From: Burkholderiales bacterium 70-64
GTDB taxonomy: Bacteria; Pseudomonadota; Gammaproteobacteria; Burkholderiales; Burkholderiaceae_E
NCBI GenBank assembly: GCA_001898645.1
Contig: MKUQ01000060.1
Span: 62,001 to 126,000 of the forward strand
DNA length: 64,000 bases
Direction: 5' to 3'
A program made the translations under genes and the position numbers. Under the pieces are notes generated by a model. That model was not told where the DNA came from and did no database searches. It was given only the letters and a program-made list of their open reading frames with translations. Each line of letters opens with the position of its first letter. Position 1 is the first letter of the stretch. Of the stretch, positions 8,815 to 19,421 are shown piece after piece.

Positions 8815-10110
8815 GTGAGCGAGGAAATCCTCCTGGGCAGGCAGCCCATCGTCGATGCCAGGGGGTCGCTGGTCGCCTTCGAGCTGCTGTTCCGCAGCGT
8901 CGAGCGGCCTGCCCCCGAAGCGGCCCGCGGCGGGCTCGACGATCTGCAGGCGTCCTACCAGGTGATCGCGCGCTCGCTGGCCGATCTCGGTCTCACGGCA
9001 AGCCTCGGCCGCTTCAAGGGCTACGTGAACGCCGACCGCTCGCTGCTCATGAGCGAGGTGGTCGAGATCCTTCCCCCCGAACGCTTCGTCCTGGAGATCC
9101 TGGAGACCACCGCGATCGACCTGCCCCTGCGCGAGCGCATCGTGGAGCTGCGGGCGCGCGGCTACCGCATCGCGCTGGACGACGTCTGCGATGCCACCGA
9201 CCCCCGGCTCGATTTCCTGGATCTGGTCGACATCGTGAAGATCGATCTGCGGTCGCCGGGCGTGCCGCAGTGGAAGGCGCTTGCCAGGCGGCTCGGATCC
9301 AAGGGCAAGGTCCTGCTGGCCGAGAAGGTGGAAACCGACGACGAATTCCGGGAAGCCACCGCCGCCGGCTTCGACCTCTTCCAGGGCTACTTCTTCGCCC
9401 GGCCGCAACTGCTGCGCTCGCGGCGCGTGCCGTCGTCGGCCCCGCAGATGCTGCGGCTGATCACGCTGCTCGAGCAGGACCCGGACATCGATGCCGTCGC
9501 CCGCGAGATGCGCCGCCACCCGGCCCTGGCCAAGCCGATGCTGCAGCAGGTCAATTCGAGCGCCACGGGCCTGCGCCGCCAGGTCGATTCGATCGGCACG
9601 GCCATCGCGCTGGTCGGCCTGCGCCAGGTGCGCCGCTGGGCCCAGCTGCTGCTGTACGCCGACGGCGAGGGCAAGGGCGGGCCGATGCATGCCGACCCGC
9701 TCGTGCAGCAGGTCGGCCTGCGCGCGCGGCTGATGGAGCTGCTCGCCGAGCGCTGGCATCCCGGGGAGCCCCGGCTGGGCGAGCAGGCGTTCCTCGTCGG
9801 CATGCTGTCCAAGATCGACGTGCTGTTCGGCTTGCCGCTGCCGGACCTGATCGGCAAGCTGCCGCTCGCGCCCGGCGTGCGCGACGCCCTGCTCGATCGC
9901 GCCGGCCCGCTCGGCCATTTGCTGAGCGTGTGCGAGGCGCGCGAGCGCGCCGACCTGCCGGCCCTGGAGGCGCTGTGCCGCGACATGGGCGACATCGACC
10001 TCGCACAGACCGCGCTCCTGGAGACCCAGGCCGCGGCCTGGACGATGGCGCAGACCGACACGCAGCCGGCGCAGGAATCGCCGCGGCAGGCGGTGCGCGC
10101 AGCGGCGTGA
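8815..10110 (+). CDS. EAL-like/HDOD domain signalling protein (YuxH type)
   Basis: 431 residues with an N-terminal EAL-like domain and a C-terminal HDOD domain, the YuxH architecture. The EAL signature is replaced by FELLFR. Some later positions survive (LEILET, IALDDV, VKID, AEKVE), so the domain could bind cyclic-di-GMP or a partner but is probably not an active phosphodiesterase. The HDOD part, from about residue 205, has the family pattern HPALAKPMLQQVNSSATGLRR...IALVGLRQVRRW and no HD metal pair. The GTG start at 8815 is the first in frame. It stands alone, convergent with the CNNM-type gene, and probably acts in the cytosol as a regulator. Confidence 0.85.
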   Translation: MSEEILLGRQPIVDARGSLVAFELLFRSVERPAPEAARGGLDDLQASYQVIARSLADLGLTASLGRFKGYVNADRSLLMSEVVEILPPERFVLEILETTAIDLPLRERIVELRARGYRIALDDVCDATDPRLDFLDLVDIVKIDLRSPGVPQWKALARRLGSKGKVLLAEKVETDDEFREATAAGFDLFQGYFFARPQLLRSRRVPSSAPQMLRLITLLEQDPDIDAVAREMRRHPALAKPMLQQVNSSATGLRRQVDSIGTAIALVGLRQVRRWAQLLLYADGEGKGGPMHADPLVQQVGLRARLMELLAERWHPGEPRLGEQAFLVGMLSKIDVLFGLPLPDLIGKLPLAPGVRDALLDRAGPLGHLLSVCEARERADLPALEALCRDMGDIDLAQTALLETQAAAWTMAQTDTQPAQESPRQAVRAAA

Positions 10111-10169
10111 CGGCACGCCCCTGCCCTCGGAGCGATGCGGAACTTGCGATCTTGCCGCATCGCCTGTGC

Positions 10170-11237
10170 TCAGTCACCCACATCGGAAACCCAGCGGCCT
10201 CGCCGCCTGCGCAGTGCAGCCAGGCGGTCGTGGCGCCGGTCGTCGGCGCCAGGTCGCGCTGACGCATCGGGCTGCTCGTCGGTGATCGCGATTCCCGTCA
10301 AGGTCTCGAGCAGATTTTCGAGCGCCACGATTCCCGGTACATGGCCGTCGGCGTCGACGACGAGGGCGATCGCCTCGTGCGCGTTCAGCATCGCCCGCGT
10401 GGCCTCGTGCACACGCAGCGACGCGAGCAGCCGCGGCAGCGGACGCGCGAACTGCGAGACCTCGACGCGGGGGGATCCGCCCGACGCCAGATGCAACAGC
10501 ACCTCGCGCAGGGCGACATAGCCGACGACATTCGAACGGTCACCCCTGTAGATCGGGATCCTGCTGAACGCCTGCACCTCGCCGTTGGTGAGGAATTCCG
10601 AGGCTGGTGCAGTCTCGGGGAGCATGACCGTCATGTCGAGCGGCGTATGGATGTCCCGCACCGTCACATTGGCCATGTAGACGATGTGGCCGATCAGGTC
10701 GGACTCGTCGGAGCCGAGCACGCCCTCTTCGGGTGCCATCGCAATCATGGCCGCGAGCGCGCGCCGGGTCAGCGAGTCTTCGCTGCCGCTCAGCGCGGCG
10801 GTGACGGCCCGGAAGACGGGCAGGATGGGCGCCAGCAGGACGAGCAGCCCGCCCAGCACCAACCCCACCCCTTCGGAGAGCTGCGCGGCATGCGAAGCCG
10901 CATACGTCTTGGGGCCGATCTCGGACACGAAGAGCAGCAGCAGCGTCATCGTGACCGACACCCACGGCACGGTCGATTCGCCCCAGAGGCCGGCAGCCAC
11001 CGCTCCCGCGAAGGTGGCGCCGACCATCACGGCGAACGTGTTGACGAAGAGAATCGCGCTGAGCGCGTCGGCCGGGTGTCGTCGCCGCAAGTCGAGAAGG
11101 GTGCGCGCGCCGCGGCTTCCGGCGGCCGCGCGCAGATGCAGGGCCGGCATCGGCGCGCTCAGGAAGGCCGCCTCGAGAATCGAGCAGGCGCCCGAGAGCA
11201 CGGCCGCCAGCAGGATCCAGAACACGAGCCAGGGCAT
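10170..11237 (-). CDS. CNNM/CorC-like DUF21-CBS membrane protein
   Basis: 355-residue protein with an N-terminal DUF21 (CNNM) transmembrane domain of three to four helices and C-terminal paired CBS domains. The family handles Mg2+ or Co2+ efflux, or supports resistance to divalent cations. The segment EIGPKTYAASHA near residue 112 matches the conserved loop of the family (E-x-x-P-K). The CBS part includes the pattern FSRIPIYRGDRSNVVGYV, which normally binds adenine nucleotides. The ATG at 11237 follows GGGGAG at good spacing and is preferred over a longer Arg-rich reading. Its roughly 190-base leader comes from the mirrored promoter region shared with the divergent Cys-rich gene. Confidence 0.9.
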   Translation of the reverse strand: MPWLVFWILLAAVLSGACSILEAAFLSAPMPALHLRAAAGSRGARTLLDLRRRHPADALSAILFVNTFAVMVGATFAGAVAAGLWGESTVPWVSVTMTLLLLFVSEIGPKTYAASHAAQLSEGVGLVLGGLLVLLAPILPVFRAVTAALSGSEDSLTRRALAAMIAMAPEEGVLGSDESDLIGHIVYMANVTVRDIHTPLDMTVMLPETAPASEFLTNGEVQAFSRIPIYRGDRSNVVGYVALREVLLHLASGGSPRVEVSQFARPLPRLLASLRVHEATRAMLNAHEAIALVVDADGHVPGIVALENLLETLTGIAITDEQPDASARPGADDRRHDRLAALRRRRGRWVSDVGD

Positions 11238-11388
11238 CAGCCGTCTCCCCTGACGGTCCCGACGCCGAAGGCGTGCGCTGCCGCAGCGGCGCATGCGGAG
11301 CCGCACTCGCTGCTGACCGATCTCGTGGAGGTTTCCCGCATGCCCATCCCTCCAGCACGTGGCGCTGGCCGGTAGGCATCATCAGCCG

Positions 11389-11421
11389 TCAGGCGGTTCG
11401 GGGAGGCATGCCATCTCCCAT
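11389..11421 (-). other. Possible 10-codon leader peptide, minus-strand copy
   Basis: Short frame MGDGMPPRTA followed by TGA, at the start of the leader of the CNNM-like gene. It starts 13 bases after the minus-strand TATACT box, so the transcript would have almost no 5' untranslated sequence. The identical frame occurs on the plus strand at 11487-11519 because of the inverted repeat. It has consecutive proline codons. Translation is not demonstrated. Confidence 0.35.
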
Positions 11422-11434
11422 GACGGATGAAGTC

Positions 11435-11440
11435 AGTATA
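11435..11440 (-). promoter_or_regulatory. Candidate -10 box toward the CNNM-like gene
   Basis: TATACT on the minus strand, mirrored by an identical box on the plus strand at 11473-11478. No clear -35 box is seen. Confidence 0.5.
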
Positions 11441-11472
11441 GCCCTCGGTCTCCTCCGAAAGGAACGGATCGC

Positions 11473-11478
11473 TATACT
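11473..11478 (+). promoter_or_regulatory. Candidate -10 box toward the Cys-rich gene
   Basis: TATACT on the plus strand within GCTATACTTG, the mirror of the box at 11435-11440. A start about 7 bases downstream would begin the RNA at the edge of the right arm. No clear -35 box is seen. Confidence 0.5.
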
Positions 11479-11486
11479 TGCTTCAC

Positions 11487-11519
11487 ATGGGAGATGGCAT
11501 GCCTCCCCGAACCGCCTGA
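11487..11519 (+). other. Possible 10-codon leader peptide, plus-strand copy
   Basis: MGDGMPPRTA then TGA, identical to the minus-strand frame. Its ATG is 8 bases after the TATACT box, so translation would be leaderless or nearly so. It ends 46 bases before the start of the Cys-rich gene. A leader peptide with Pro-Pro could stall ribosomes and control the downstream gene; this is inference. Confidence 0.35.
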
Positions 11520-11565
11520 CGGCTGATGATGCCTACCGATCGGCGCGATGCGCCCGAGGTCAGGC

Positions 11566-12915
<1,350 letters not shown>

Positions 12916-12987
12916 CCGGCGCACATCGCGGCCGGGGCGCTCACCACCAGCCGGGGGGAGCCGGCTCCGCCTGAACGCTCCGCCGAT

Positions 12988-14841
12988 TCACTCGACCGTC
13001 ACGCTCTTGGCCAGGTTCCTGGGTTTGTCCACGTCCGTGCCGCGCGCGAGCGCGGCATGGTAGGCGAGCAGCTGCAGCGGCACCACGTGCAGGATGGGCG
13101 ACAGCGGGCCGGCGTGGTCGCCGAGGTTGATGATGTTCACGCCGTCGCTGGGCTCGATGTGGGTGTCCTGGTCGGCGAAGACGAACAGCTCGCCGCCGCG
13201 CGCGCGCACCTCCTGGAGGTTCGACTTCAGCTTCTCGATGAGCGCGTCGTTGGGCGCGACCACCACCACCGGCATCTCGCGGTCGACCAGCGCCAGCGGG
13301 CCGTGCTTGAGCTCGCCGGCGGCGTAGGCCTCGGCATGGATGTAGGTGATCTCCTTGAGCTTGAGCGCGCCTTCGAGGGCGATCGGGAAGTGCACGCCGC
13401 GCCCGAGGAAAAGCGCGTGCTGCTTGGGCGCGAAGCGGTTGGCCCAGTGGCGCACGGCCGGCTCGCATTCGAGCACGCGGCTCACGGCGGCCGGCAGGTG
13501 GCGCAGCTGCGCGAGCAGCTCCTTTTCGCGCGCCGGGGCGAGCCGGTCGCGCTGCTTGGCAAGCACCAGGGTGAGCACGAACAGCGAGGCCAGCTGGGTG
13601 GTGAACGCCTTGGTGGAGGCGACGCCGATCTCCGGGCCGGCGCGGGTGAGGAAGCGCAGCCGGCTCTGGCGCACCAGCGCCGACTCGGGTACGTTGCAGA
13701 TGGACAGCGTGTCGCGCAGGCCGAGGCTCTTGGCGTGCTGCAGCGCCGCCAGCGTGTCGGCGGTCTCGCCCGACTGCGACACGGTGATGACCAGCGTGTC
13801 GGGCAGCGCGACCGGGTCGCGGTAGCGGTATTCGCTGGCGATCTCGACGGCGACCGGCAGGCCGGCGATCGATTCGATCCAGTACTTCGCCACGCAGCCG
13901 GCGTGGTAGCTGGTGCCGCAGGCCAGCACCAGGACCTGCCGGGTGCGCGCGAAGATCTCCTCGGCCTCGGCGCCGAACAGCCCGGCCGACAGCGACGACG
14001 CGTTGGCCACCATCTCGAGCGTGTTGGCGATGGCGCCCGGCTGCTCGAAGATCTCCTTCTGCATGAAGTGGTCGTACCTGCCCAGCTCGATGGCGTCGGC
14101 CGAGAGCTGACTCTCGACGATGGGGCGCTCGACCGGACGGCCGTCGCGGTCGACGATCGAGTAGCCGTCGAGGCGGATCTGCACCACGTCGCCTTCCTCG
14201 AGGTAGGTCACGTAGCGGGTCACCTGCAGCAGGGCGGAGGTATCGGAGGCGAGGAAGTTCTCGCCCTTGCCGGAGCCGGCGTTGCCGATGCCCAGCAGCA
14301 GCGGCGAGCCCTTGCGAGAGCCCACCACGGTGTTCGGCTCCTTCCTGCAGATGGCGGCGATGGCGTAGGCGCCCTCGAGCTCGCGTACCGCCTTCTGCAC
14401 CGCGGCGAACAGGTCCAGGCCGGCGGCGAGATGGCTGTGCACGAGGTGCGCGATGACCTCGGTGTCGGTGTCGCTCGCGAACCGGTAGCCGCCCGCTTCC
14501 AGCCGCCGGCGCAGCGCGTCGTGGTTCTCGATGATGCCGTTGTGCACCACCGACACCTCGACGCCGTCGTTGCACGACACGTGCGGGTGCGCGTTGTTCT
14601 CGGTGACCCCGCCGTGGGTGGCCCAGCGCGTATGCGCGATGCCGGTCGGGGCGTCGGCATGCACCTCGCGCGTGCGCGCCTCGAGATCGGCCACGCGGCC
14701 GACCGCGCGTACGCGCTGCATGGCGCCGTTCATGATGGCGATGCCCGCCGAGTCGTAGCCGCGGTATTCGAGCTTGCGCAGCCCTTCGATGAGGATCGGC
14801 ACGACGTTGCGCTGCGCGACCGCTCCGACGATTCCACACAT
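12988..14841 (-). CDS. glmS: Glutamine-fructose-6-phosphate aminotransferase
   Basis: 617 residues, full length. It makes glucosamine-6-phosphate, the first committed step to UDP-GlcNAc for peptidoglycan and LPS. After Met removal, Cys1 of CGIVGAVAQ is the glutaminase nucleophile; HTRWATHG and NGIIEN complete the N-terminal glutaminase domain. Two SIS isomerase domains follow ([44 protein letters not shown]), ending in the usual AKSVTVE. It lies 31 bases after glmU on the same strand, probably one operon. No glmS ribozyme is expected or seen. Downstream there is only a short AGCCGG/CCGGCT hairpin at 12949-12966 without a T-run. Confidence 0.97.
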   Translation of the reverse strand: MCGIVGAVAQRNVVPILIEGLRKLEYRGYDSAGIAIMNGAMQRVRAVGRVADLEARTREVHADAPTGIAHTRWATHGGVTENNAHPHVSCNDGVEVSVVHNGIIENHDALRRRLEAGGYRFASDTDTEVIAHLVHSHLAAGLDLFAAVQKAVRELEGAYAIAAICRKEPNTVVGSRKGSPLLLGIGNAGSGKGENFLASDTSALLQVTRYVTYLEEGDVVQIRLDGYSIVDRDGRPVERPIVESQLSADAIELGRYDHFMQKEIFEQPGAIANTLEMVANASSLSAGLFGAEAEEIFARTRQVLVLACGTSYHAGCVAKYWIESIAGLPVAVEIASEYRYRDPVALPDTLVITVSQSGETADTLAALQHAKSLGLRDTLSICNVPESALVRQSRLRFLTRAGPEIGVASTKAFTTQLASLFVLTLVLAKQRDRLAPAREKELLAQLRHLPAAVSRVLECEPAVRHWANRFAPKQHALFLGRGVHFPIALEGALKLKEITYIHAEAYAAGELKHGPLALVDREMPVVVVAPNDALIEKLKSNLQEVRARGGELFVFADQDTHIEPSDGVNIINLGDHAGPLSPILHVVPLQLLAYHAALARGTDVDKPRNLAKSVTVE

Positions 14842-14872
14842 GTTGCTGCTCCCTCGCTGCTGGGCGTTTCCG

Positions 14873-16243
14873 CTACCCCTGGCCGGGTTTCTTCTTCACC
14901 GGCCGTTGCCAGGATTCGATGGTGACCTGCCGGGCGCGCGACACGGTCAGGCGCTGCGCCGGCGCGTCGCGCGTGAGAGTGGTGCCGGCGCCCAGGGTGG
15001 CGCCGCGCCCGACGCGCACCGGTGCCACCAGCTGGCTGTCGCTGCCGATGAAGGCGTCGTCCTCGATCACCGTCTGGTACTTGTTGGCGCCGTCGTAGTT
15101 GCAGGTGATGGTGCCGGCGCCGATGTTGACGCGCTCGCCCACCACGGCGTCGCCGATGTAGGCCAGGTGGTTGGCCTTGGACGCGGCGGCCATGCGCGTG
15201 TTCTTCAGCTCCACGAAGTTGCCCACGTGCGTGTCCTCGCCCAGCACGGTGCCGGGGCGCAGCCGCGCATACGGGCCGATGCGCGCGCGCGCGCCGATCG
15301 AGGCGTCCTCGATGTGCGTGAACGGCAGGACCTGCGCGCCCGCGCCGATGCGCGCGTCGCGGATGACGCAGTTCGCCCCGATGCTCGCACCGTCTTCCAG
15401 CACCACCTTGCCTTCGAACACGCAGTTCACGTCGATCGTCACGTCTCGTGCACAGACCAGCTCGCCGCGCACGTCCAGGCGCGCCGGATCGGCGAGCTGC
15501 ACGCCTTCGTCCATCAGGGCCTCGGCGAGGTTGCGCTGGAAGAGGCGCTCCAGTTCGGCGAGCTGCCGCTTGCTGTTCACCCCGAGCGTCTCCCATGCGT
15601 CGGCGGGCTGGGTCGACGCCACCGGCACGCCATCGTGCACCGCGGCGGCGACCACGTCGGTGAGGTAATACTCCTTCTGGGCGTTGTCGTTGGAGAGCGC
15701 CGCCAGCCAGCGGCGCAGCGCCGGCGTGGGCGCGACCAGGATGCCGGTGTTGATCTCGCGGATCGTCCGCACGGCCTCGCCGGCATCCTTCTCCTCGACG
15801 ATGCGCACGATATGGCCGCCCTCGCGCACGATGCGTCCGTAGCCGCGGGGGTCGGCCAGCTCCACGGTGAGCAGCCCCAGGCGCTCGCTGCCGGCCGCCT
15901 CGACGAGGCGCGCCAGGGTGTCGCGGCGGGTGAGCGGCACGTCGCCGTAGAGCACGAGGGTGGGCACGTCGTCGTCCAGGTGTGGCAGCGCCTGCATCAC
16001 CGCGTGGCCGGTGCCCAGCTGGGGTGCCTGGCGCGCGAAGCGCAGGTCGCCGCAGCCGGCCAGCGCCTGCGGCACCGCTTCGCCGCCGTGGCCGTAGACC
16101 ACCACGATACGCCGCGGCGCGAGGCTGCGGGCACGGTCCACCACGTGGGCGATCAGCGATTTGCCCGCCAGCAGGTGCAGCACCTTGGGCAGCTCGGAAC
16201 GCATCCGTTTGCCCATCCCGGCGGCGAGGATGACGACGTTCAT
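14873..16243 (-). CDS. glmU: Bifunctional GlmU: GlcN-1-P acetyltransferase / GlcNAc-1-P uridyltransferase
   Basis: 456 residues. The N-terminal pyrophosphorylase domain starts [17 protein letters not shown] (the nucleotide loop). The C-terminal left-handed beta-helix acetyltransferase shows many hexapeptide repeats from about residue 250, with [11 protein letters not shown] and the following [10 protein letters not shown] as the acetyl-CoA/active-site region. It forms UDP-GlcNAc from GlcN-1-P in two steps. It is upstream of glmS, and pathway logic agrees with co-expression. The 135 bases before it (16244-16378) contain no gene; T-rich stretches there could carry its promoter. Confidence 0.97.
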   Translation of the reverse strand: MNVVILAAGMGKRMRSELPKVLHLLAGKSLIAHVVDRARSLAPRRIVVVYGHGGEAVPQALAGCGDLRFARQAPQLGTGHAVMQALPHLDDDVPTLVLYGDVPLTRRDTLARLVEAAGSERLGLLTVELADPRGYGRIVREGGHIVRIVEEKDAGEAVRTIREINTGILVAPTPALRRWLAALSNDNAQKEYYLTDVVAAAVHDGVPVASTQPADAWETLGVNSKRQLAELERLFQRNLAEALMDEGVQLADPARLDVRGELVCARDVTIDVNCVFEGKVVLEDGASIGANCVIRDARIGAGAQVLPFTHIEDASIGARARIGPYARLRPGTVLGEDTHVGNFVELKNTRMAAASKANHLAYIGDAVVGERVNIGAGTITCNYDGANKYQTVIEDDAFIGSDSQLVAPVRVGRGATLGAGTTLTRDAPAQRLTVSRARQVTIESWQRPVKKKPGQG

Positions 16244-16378
16244 CTTTTCCTTTGTTTTCAGCTACTTGCGTCTTGTTTGCAGGCCCTGCGCAAACAGCTT
16301 AGCACGCGTATGTGGCGGACCGTGGCGCCGTTCGTCGTCGTCGCCGGCCGGACGGCCGCCGCCGCCCGCCGGCCGCCG

Positions 16379-17938
16379 TCACCCGCCGGCCAGGTGGCGC
16401 GCTCCGAGCGCCAGCGCGATCGCCAGCACCAGCGCCAGCACGCCGATCCAGCGCCGCGTGCGCCGCTGCTCGGTGAGCAGCCGTTCGAGGAGAATGCGGG
16501 TGGAATCGGGCTGCGCCCGGGCCCGGTGCGCCAGCACCGTGTGCACCAGTCGCGGCAGCTCGGGCAGCATGCGCACCCAGTGGGTGGCTTCCCGCCGCAG
16601 GTGGGCCTGGAAGCCGGCCATGCCGAGCTGCTCCTGCATCCAGCGCTCGAGGATGGGCTTGGCGGTGATCCACAGGTCCAGCTCGGGGTCGAGCTGGCGC
16701 CCGAGCCCCTCGATGTTGAGCAGCGTCTTCTGCAGCAGCACCAGCTGCGGCTGGATCTCGACGTTGAAGCGGCGCGAGGCCTGGAACAGGCGCAGCAGCA
16801 CCAGCCCGAGCGAGATCTCCTTGAGCGGCCGGTCGAAGAAGGGTTCGCAGCAGGCGCGCACTGCCCCTTCGAGCTCCTCGATGCGGGTGGTGGGGGGCAC
16901 CCAGCCCGACTCCACGTGCAGCTCGGCCACGCGCCGGTAGTCGCGCCGGAAGAACGCGAGGAAGTTCTGCGCCAGGTAGTTCTTGTCGAATTCGGACAGG
17001 GTGCCGACGATGCCGAAGTCGAGCGCGATGTAGCGGTTGAAGTCGGGGCCGGGGCCGCCGACCAGGATGTTGCCCGGGTGCATGTCGGCATGGAAGAAGC
17101 CGTGCCGGAACACCTGGGTGAAGAAGATCTCGACGCCGTCGCGCGAGAGCTGCTTGAGGTCGATGCCGGCCTCGCGCATGCGCTCGATCTGGCTGATCGG
17201 GAAGCCGTGCATGCGCTCCATGGTGAGCACGCCGGTCGAGCACCAGTCCCAGTACATCTCGGGAATGCGCAGCAGGCGCGAGCCTTCGAAGTTGCGCCGC
17301 AGCTGGTTGGCGTTGGCCGCCTCGCGGATGAGATCGAGCTCATCGTGCAGGTACTTGTCGAACTCGTCGATGACGTCGAGCGGACGCAGCCGCCGTGCGT
17401 CGGCCGACACGCGCATCAGCAGCGCGCCCGCGGTGCGCAGCAGCTCGAGGTCGCGCTCGATGATCGGCGCCATGCTCGGGCGCAGCACCTTGACGGCCAC
17501 CTCGCGGCCGTTCTTCAGGCGGGCCAGGTGGACCTGCGCGATCGATGCCGAGGCCACCGGCGTGCGCTCGAAATCGTCGAACAGCTCCTCGAGCGGACGC
17601 CCGAGCCCGCGCTCGATCTCGCGCACGGCGAGCTCTCCCGGGAAGGGCGGCACCTGGTCCTGCAGGCGCGCCAGCTCGTCGGCGATGTCGGCGGGCAGGA
17701 GGTCGCGGCGCGTCGAGAGCACCTGGCCGAACTTGACGAAGATCGGGCCCAGGCTCTCGAGCGCCTCGCGCAGCCGCTGCCCGCGCGGCGCATCGAGCCG
17801 CCGGCCGAAGCGCAGCACGCGCACCGCGGCGAAGGCCCAGCGCGAGCCGGTGGTCGCCGCCGCCCCCGAGGCGGCAAGCTCGTCGAGGCCGTAGCGCCAG
17901 GCGACGAAGAAGATGCGGATCAGACGGGTGGTACGCAA
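16379..17938 (-). CDS. ubiB: UbiB-family atypical kinase/ATPase
   Basis: 519 residues. The ADCK/ABC1 family is needed for ubiquinone synthesis, probably by extracting lipid intermediates from the membrane. Visible are the family KxGQ-type motif ([16 protein letters not shown]), the Ala-rich nucleotide loop ASASIAQVH, catalytic-loop residues [10 protein letters not shown] and the metal-binding LDFG. The C-terminus ends with an Arg-rich stretch and a hydrophobic helix ([16 protein letters not shown]) expected to anchor it in the inner membrane. Other ubi genes are not in the window. It diverges from the secreted-protein gene at 18077. Confidence 0.92.
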   Translation of the reverse strand: MRTTRLIRIFFVAWRYGLDELAASGAAATTGSRWAFAAVRVLRFGRRLDAPRGQRLREALESLGPIFVKFGQVLSTRRDLLPADIADELARLQDQVPPFPGELAVREIERGLGRPLEELFDDFERTPVASASIAQVHLARLKNGREVAVKVLRPSMAPIIERDLELLRTAGALLMRVSADARRLRPLDVIDEFDKYLHDELDLIREAANANQLRRNFEGSRLLRIPEMYWDWCSTGVLTMERMHGFPISQIERMREAGIDLKQLSRDGVEIFFTQVFRHGFFHADMHPGNILVGGPGPDFNRYIALDFGIVGTLSEFDKNYLAQNFLAFFRRDYRRVAELHVESGWVPPTTRIEELEGAVRACCEPFFDRPLKEISLGLVLLRLFQASRRFNVEIQPQLVLLQKTLLNIEGLGRQLDPELDLWITAKPILERWMQEQLGMAGFQAHLRREATHWVRMLPELPRLVHTVLAHRARAQPDSTRILLERLLTEQRRTRRWIGVLALVLAIALALGARHLAGG

Positions 17939-18018
17939 GGCACGCAGCTAGCGGGGGTGGCCCGGAGTCAACCTGCCATTCTAGAGCCTGTTCACGCTCC
18001 GATTGCGCGCCGTGTTCG

Positions 18019-18034
18019 GGATCATGCATGATCC
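18019..18034. promoter_or_regulatory. 16-bp perfect palindrome, possible operator
   Basis: GGATCATGCATGATCC is fully symmetric and lies in the 138-base divergent space between ubiB and the gene at 18077. Its place and symmetry suit a dimeric regulator. No regulator is identified. Confidence 0.4.
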
Positions 18035-18076
18035 GCACGGTCGCCCGGTCGCGGCGACGGTCATCGGAGCCCGTAC

Positions 18077-19357
18077 ATGTCCCGCCCCCTTCGTTGTGCC
18101 GCCCTTGTCTCGGCCGCTGCCGTCATCCAGTTCGCCGCGCCGGCCGCGGCCCAGCAGGTCGTCAAGCCGCCGATCGCGCAGTACTGGATGGACGTCGCGA
18201 CGCACGGCATGGCGGGCATGCCCGAGTTGCCGGGGATGCCGTCGTTCATGGGCGGCGGCGGACCGGGCAGCGGCGGCAATCAGTACGGCAATGCGCGCGG
18301 CATGGCACCCGGCCGCTGGCTCGACCTGGCATTGCACACGCGCAACAAGCCGTCCGGCAGCGACGCATCGCACGCCATCCCGGCGGGCATGCAGATGGGC
18401 GCAAGCCTGCCACTGGTTCCGATGGGACCGGCGGCGGGCGGGCGCGAGCCGGACGAAGCCGCCGAGATGCCACGCGAGCGTCCGACGGGACGCCTGCTGA
18501 TCTACTGGGGCTGCGGTGAGGCGGTGCGTGCGGGGCAGCCGCGCATCGTCGACCTGGCAAGCGGCGATCCCCGGGTTTTCGCCCGCGCCTTCGGCGGGCG
18601 CTATGTGCCGGATCGCGGCGCGCGCATCGCACCCGGCTATTCGCTCTGGCCCAACGAGAAACACCGCGAGCCGGTCCCTCGCGGGGCGTCGCTCGCGGGC
18701 GAGCACGCCATCGGCGGCGAGGGCGTGCCCGCGGGGATGAAGTTCGCGGTCGACCCGGCGCACGACTTCATGCCCGCGATCCAGCTCGCCTCCAGCGGCG
18801 CCCTCGCCGACAGCATCGCACTGCAGTGGCCTGCGGTGCCCCATGCGCGAGCGTACTACCTGCACGCGATGGGCAGCGTCGGCAACGACATGGTGCTGTG
18901 GAGCTCGGCCGAGACGCCCGACACCGGAACGGGTCTGTTCGACTACCTGCCGAATGTGACGATCGAGCGCTGGGTCGGCGAGAAGGTGCTGCTGCCGGCC
19001 TCGGCGACCCGCTGTGCAGTGCCCAAGGGCATCTTCGCGTCGGCGCGCGACGCGGGCGCGATGCTGCGGATGATCGCGTGGGGCGGCGAGCTGAACCTCG
19101 CACACCCGCCGCGCCCGGCCAATCCGCGCACGCCGTGGGAGCCCGAGTGGGCGGTCCGGGTGCGCGTCAAGACGACGACGATGGCCATGCTCGGCGTCGA
19201 CCTGGGCGGTGCGGCGGCCGGCCAGCCGGTGCAAGGCGAATCGGCGCAGGGGGCGCAGAGCGGATCGTCGGGCGCACAACCCACGCTGCCGTCGATCCCG
19301 GGCGTGCCGGAGGCGGGCCGCGCGCTCGACGCGCTCAAGGGGATCTTCCGGCGTTGA
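18077..19357 (+). CDS. Hypothetical secreted protein
   Basis: 426 residues with a clear Sec signal peptide (Arg-containing start, hydrophobic ALVSAAAVIQFAAPAAA, cleavage after AAAQ likely). The mature start has a Met/Gly/Pro-rich region, residues about 38-70 (GMAGMPELPGMPSFMGGGG). The rest contains an apparent beta-rich domain with VDLASGDPRVFA, LQWPAVPHARAYYLHAMG and a Gly/Ala-rich tail. No catalytic motif or known domain is recognised. It is monocistronic, with a 16-bp palindrome just upstream. It is likely periplasmic or outer-surface. Confidence 0.8.
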   Translation: MSRPLRCAALVSAAAVIQFAAPAAAQQVVKPPIAQYWMDVATHGMAGMPELPGMPSFMGGGGPGSGGNQYGNARGMAPGRWLDLALHTRNKPSGSDASHAIPAGMQMGASLPLVPMGPAAGGREPDEAAEMPRERPTGRLLIYWGCGEAVRAGQPRIVDLASGDPRVFARAFGGRYVPDRGARIAPGYSLWPNEKHREPVPRGASLAGEHAIGGEGVPAGMKFAVDPAHDFMPAIQLASSGALADSIALQWPAVPHARAYYLHAMGSVGNDMVLWSSAETPDTGTGLFDYLPNVTIERWVGEKVLLPASATRCAVPKGIFASARDAGAMLRMIAWGGELNLAHPPRPANPRTPWEPEWAVRVRVKTTTMAMLGVDLGGAAAGQPVQGESAQGAQSGSSGAQPTLPSIPGVPEAGRALDALKGIFRR

Positions 19358-19421
19358 GCCTGGGCGCTGCGAGGGGTCCGTCGCGGCATCCGGCGCACGG
19401 ATGCCGCGGCAGGGCGCTCGC

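Larger units (their letters stand above)
11370..11538. repeat. 169-bp mirrored promoter-leader: 52-bp perfect inverted repeats
   Basis: The left arm 11371-11422 and right arm 11486-11537 are perfect reverse complements over 52 bases; one flanking C/G pair also matches. The 63-base centre is partly symmetric too: TGAAG...GTATAGC on one side faces GCTATAC...CTTCA. No flanking target-site duplication is visible, and the arms are not ends of a gene. It fills most of the 328-base space between the divergent CNNM-like gene and the Cys-rich gene, so both transcripts would begin with the same ~50-base RNA. Inside that RNA, GGCAU in the GGGAG/CUCCC hairpin loop could pair with AUGCC near the 3' end, a potential pseudoknot. 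Confidence 0.9.

Noticed and set aside
11370-11538. Inverted repeat as a miniature transposable element
   Set aside because: No flanking direct duplication is visible, and the arms carry matched promoters and leader frames for the two adjacent genes. Not fully excluded; a genome-wide search for copies would decide.
14842-14872. glmS ribozyme
   Set aside because: This class is found mainly in Gram-positive bacteria, and only 31 bases separate glmU from glmS.
14774-18031. 1085-residue plus-strand frame across glmU and ubiB
   Set aside because: It is antisense to two clear genes and has no recognisable domain; long open frames on the opposite strand are expected at this GC content.
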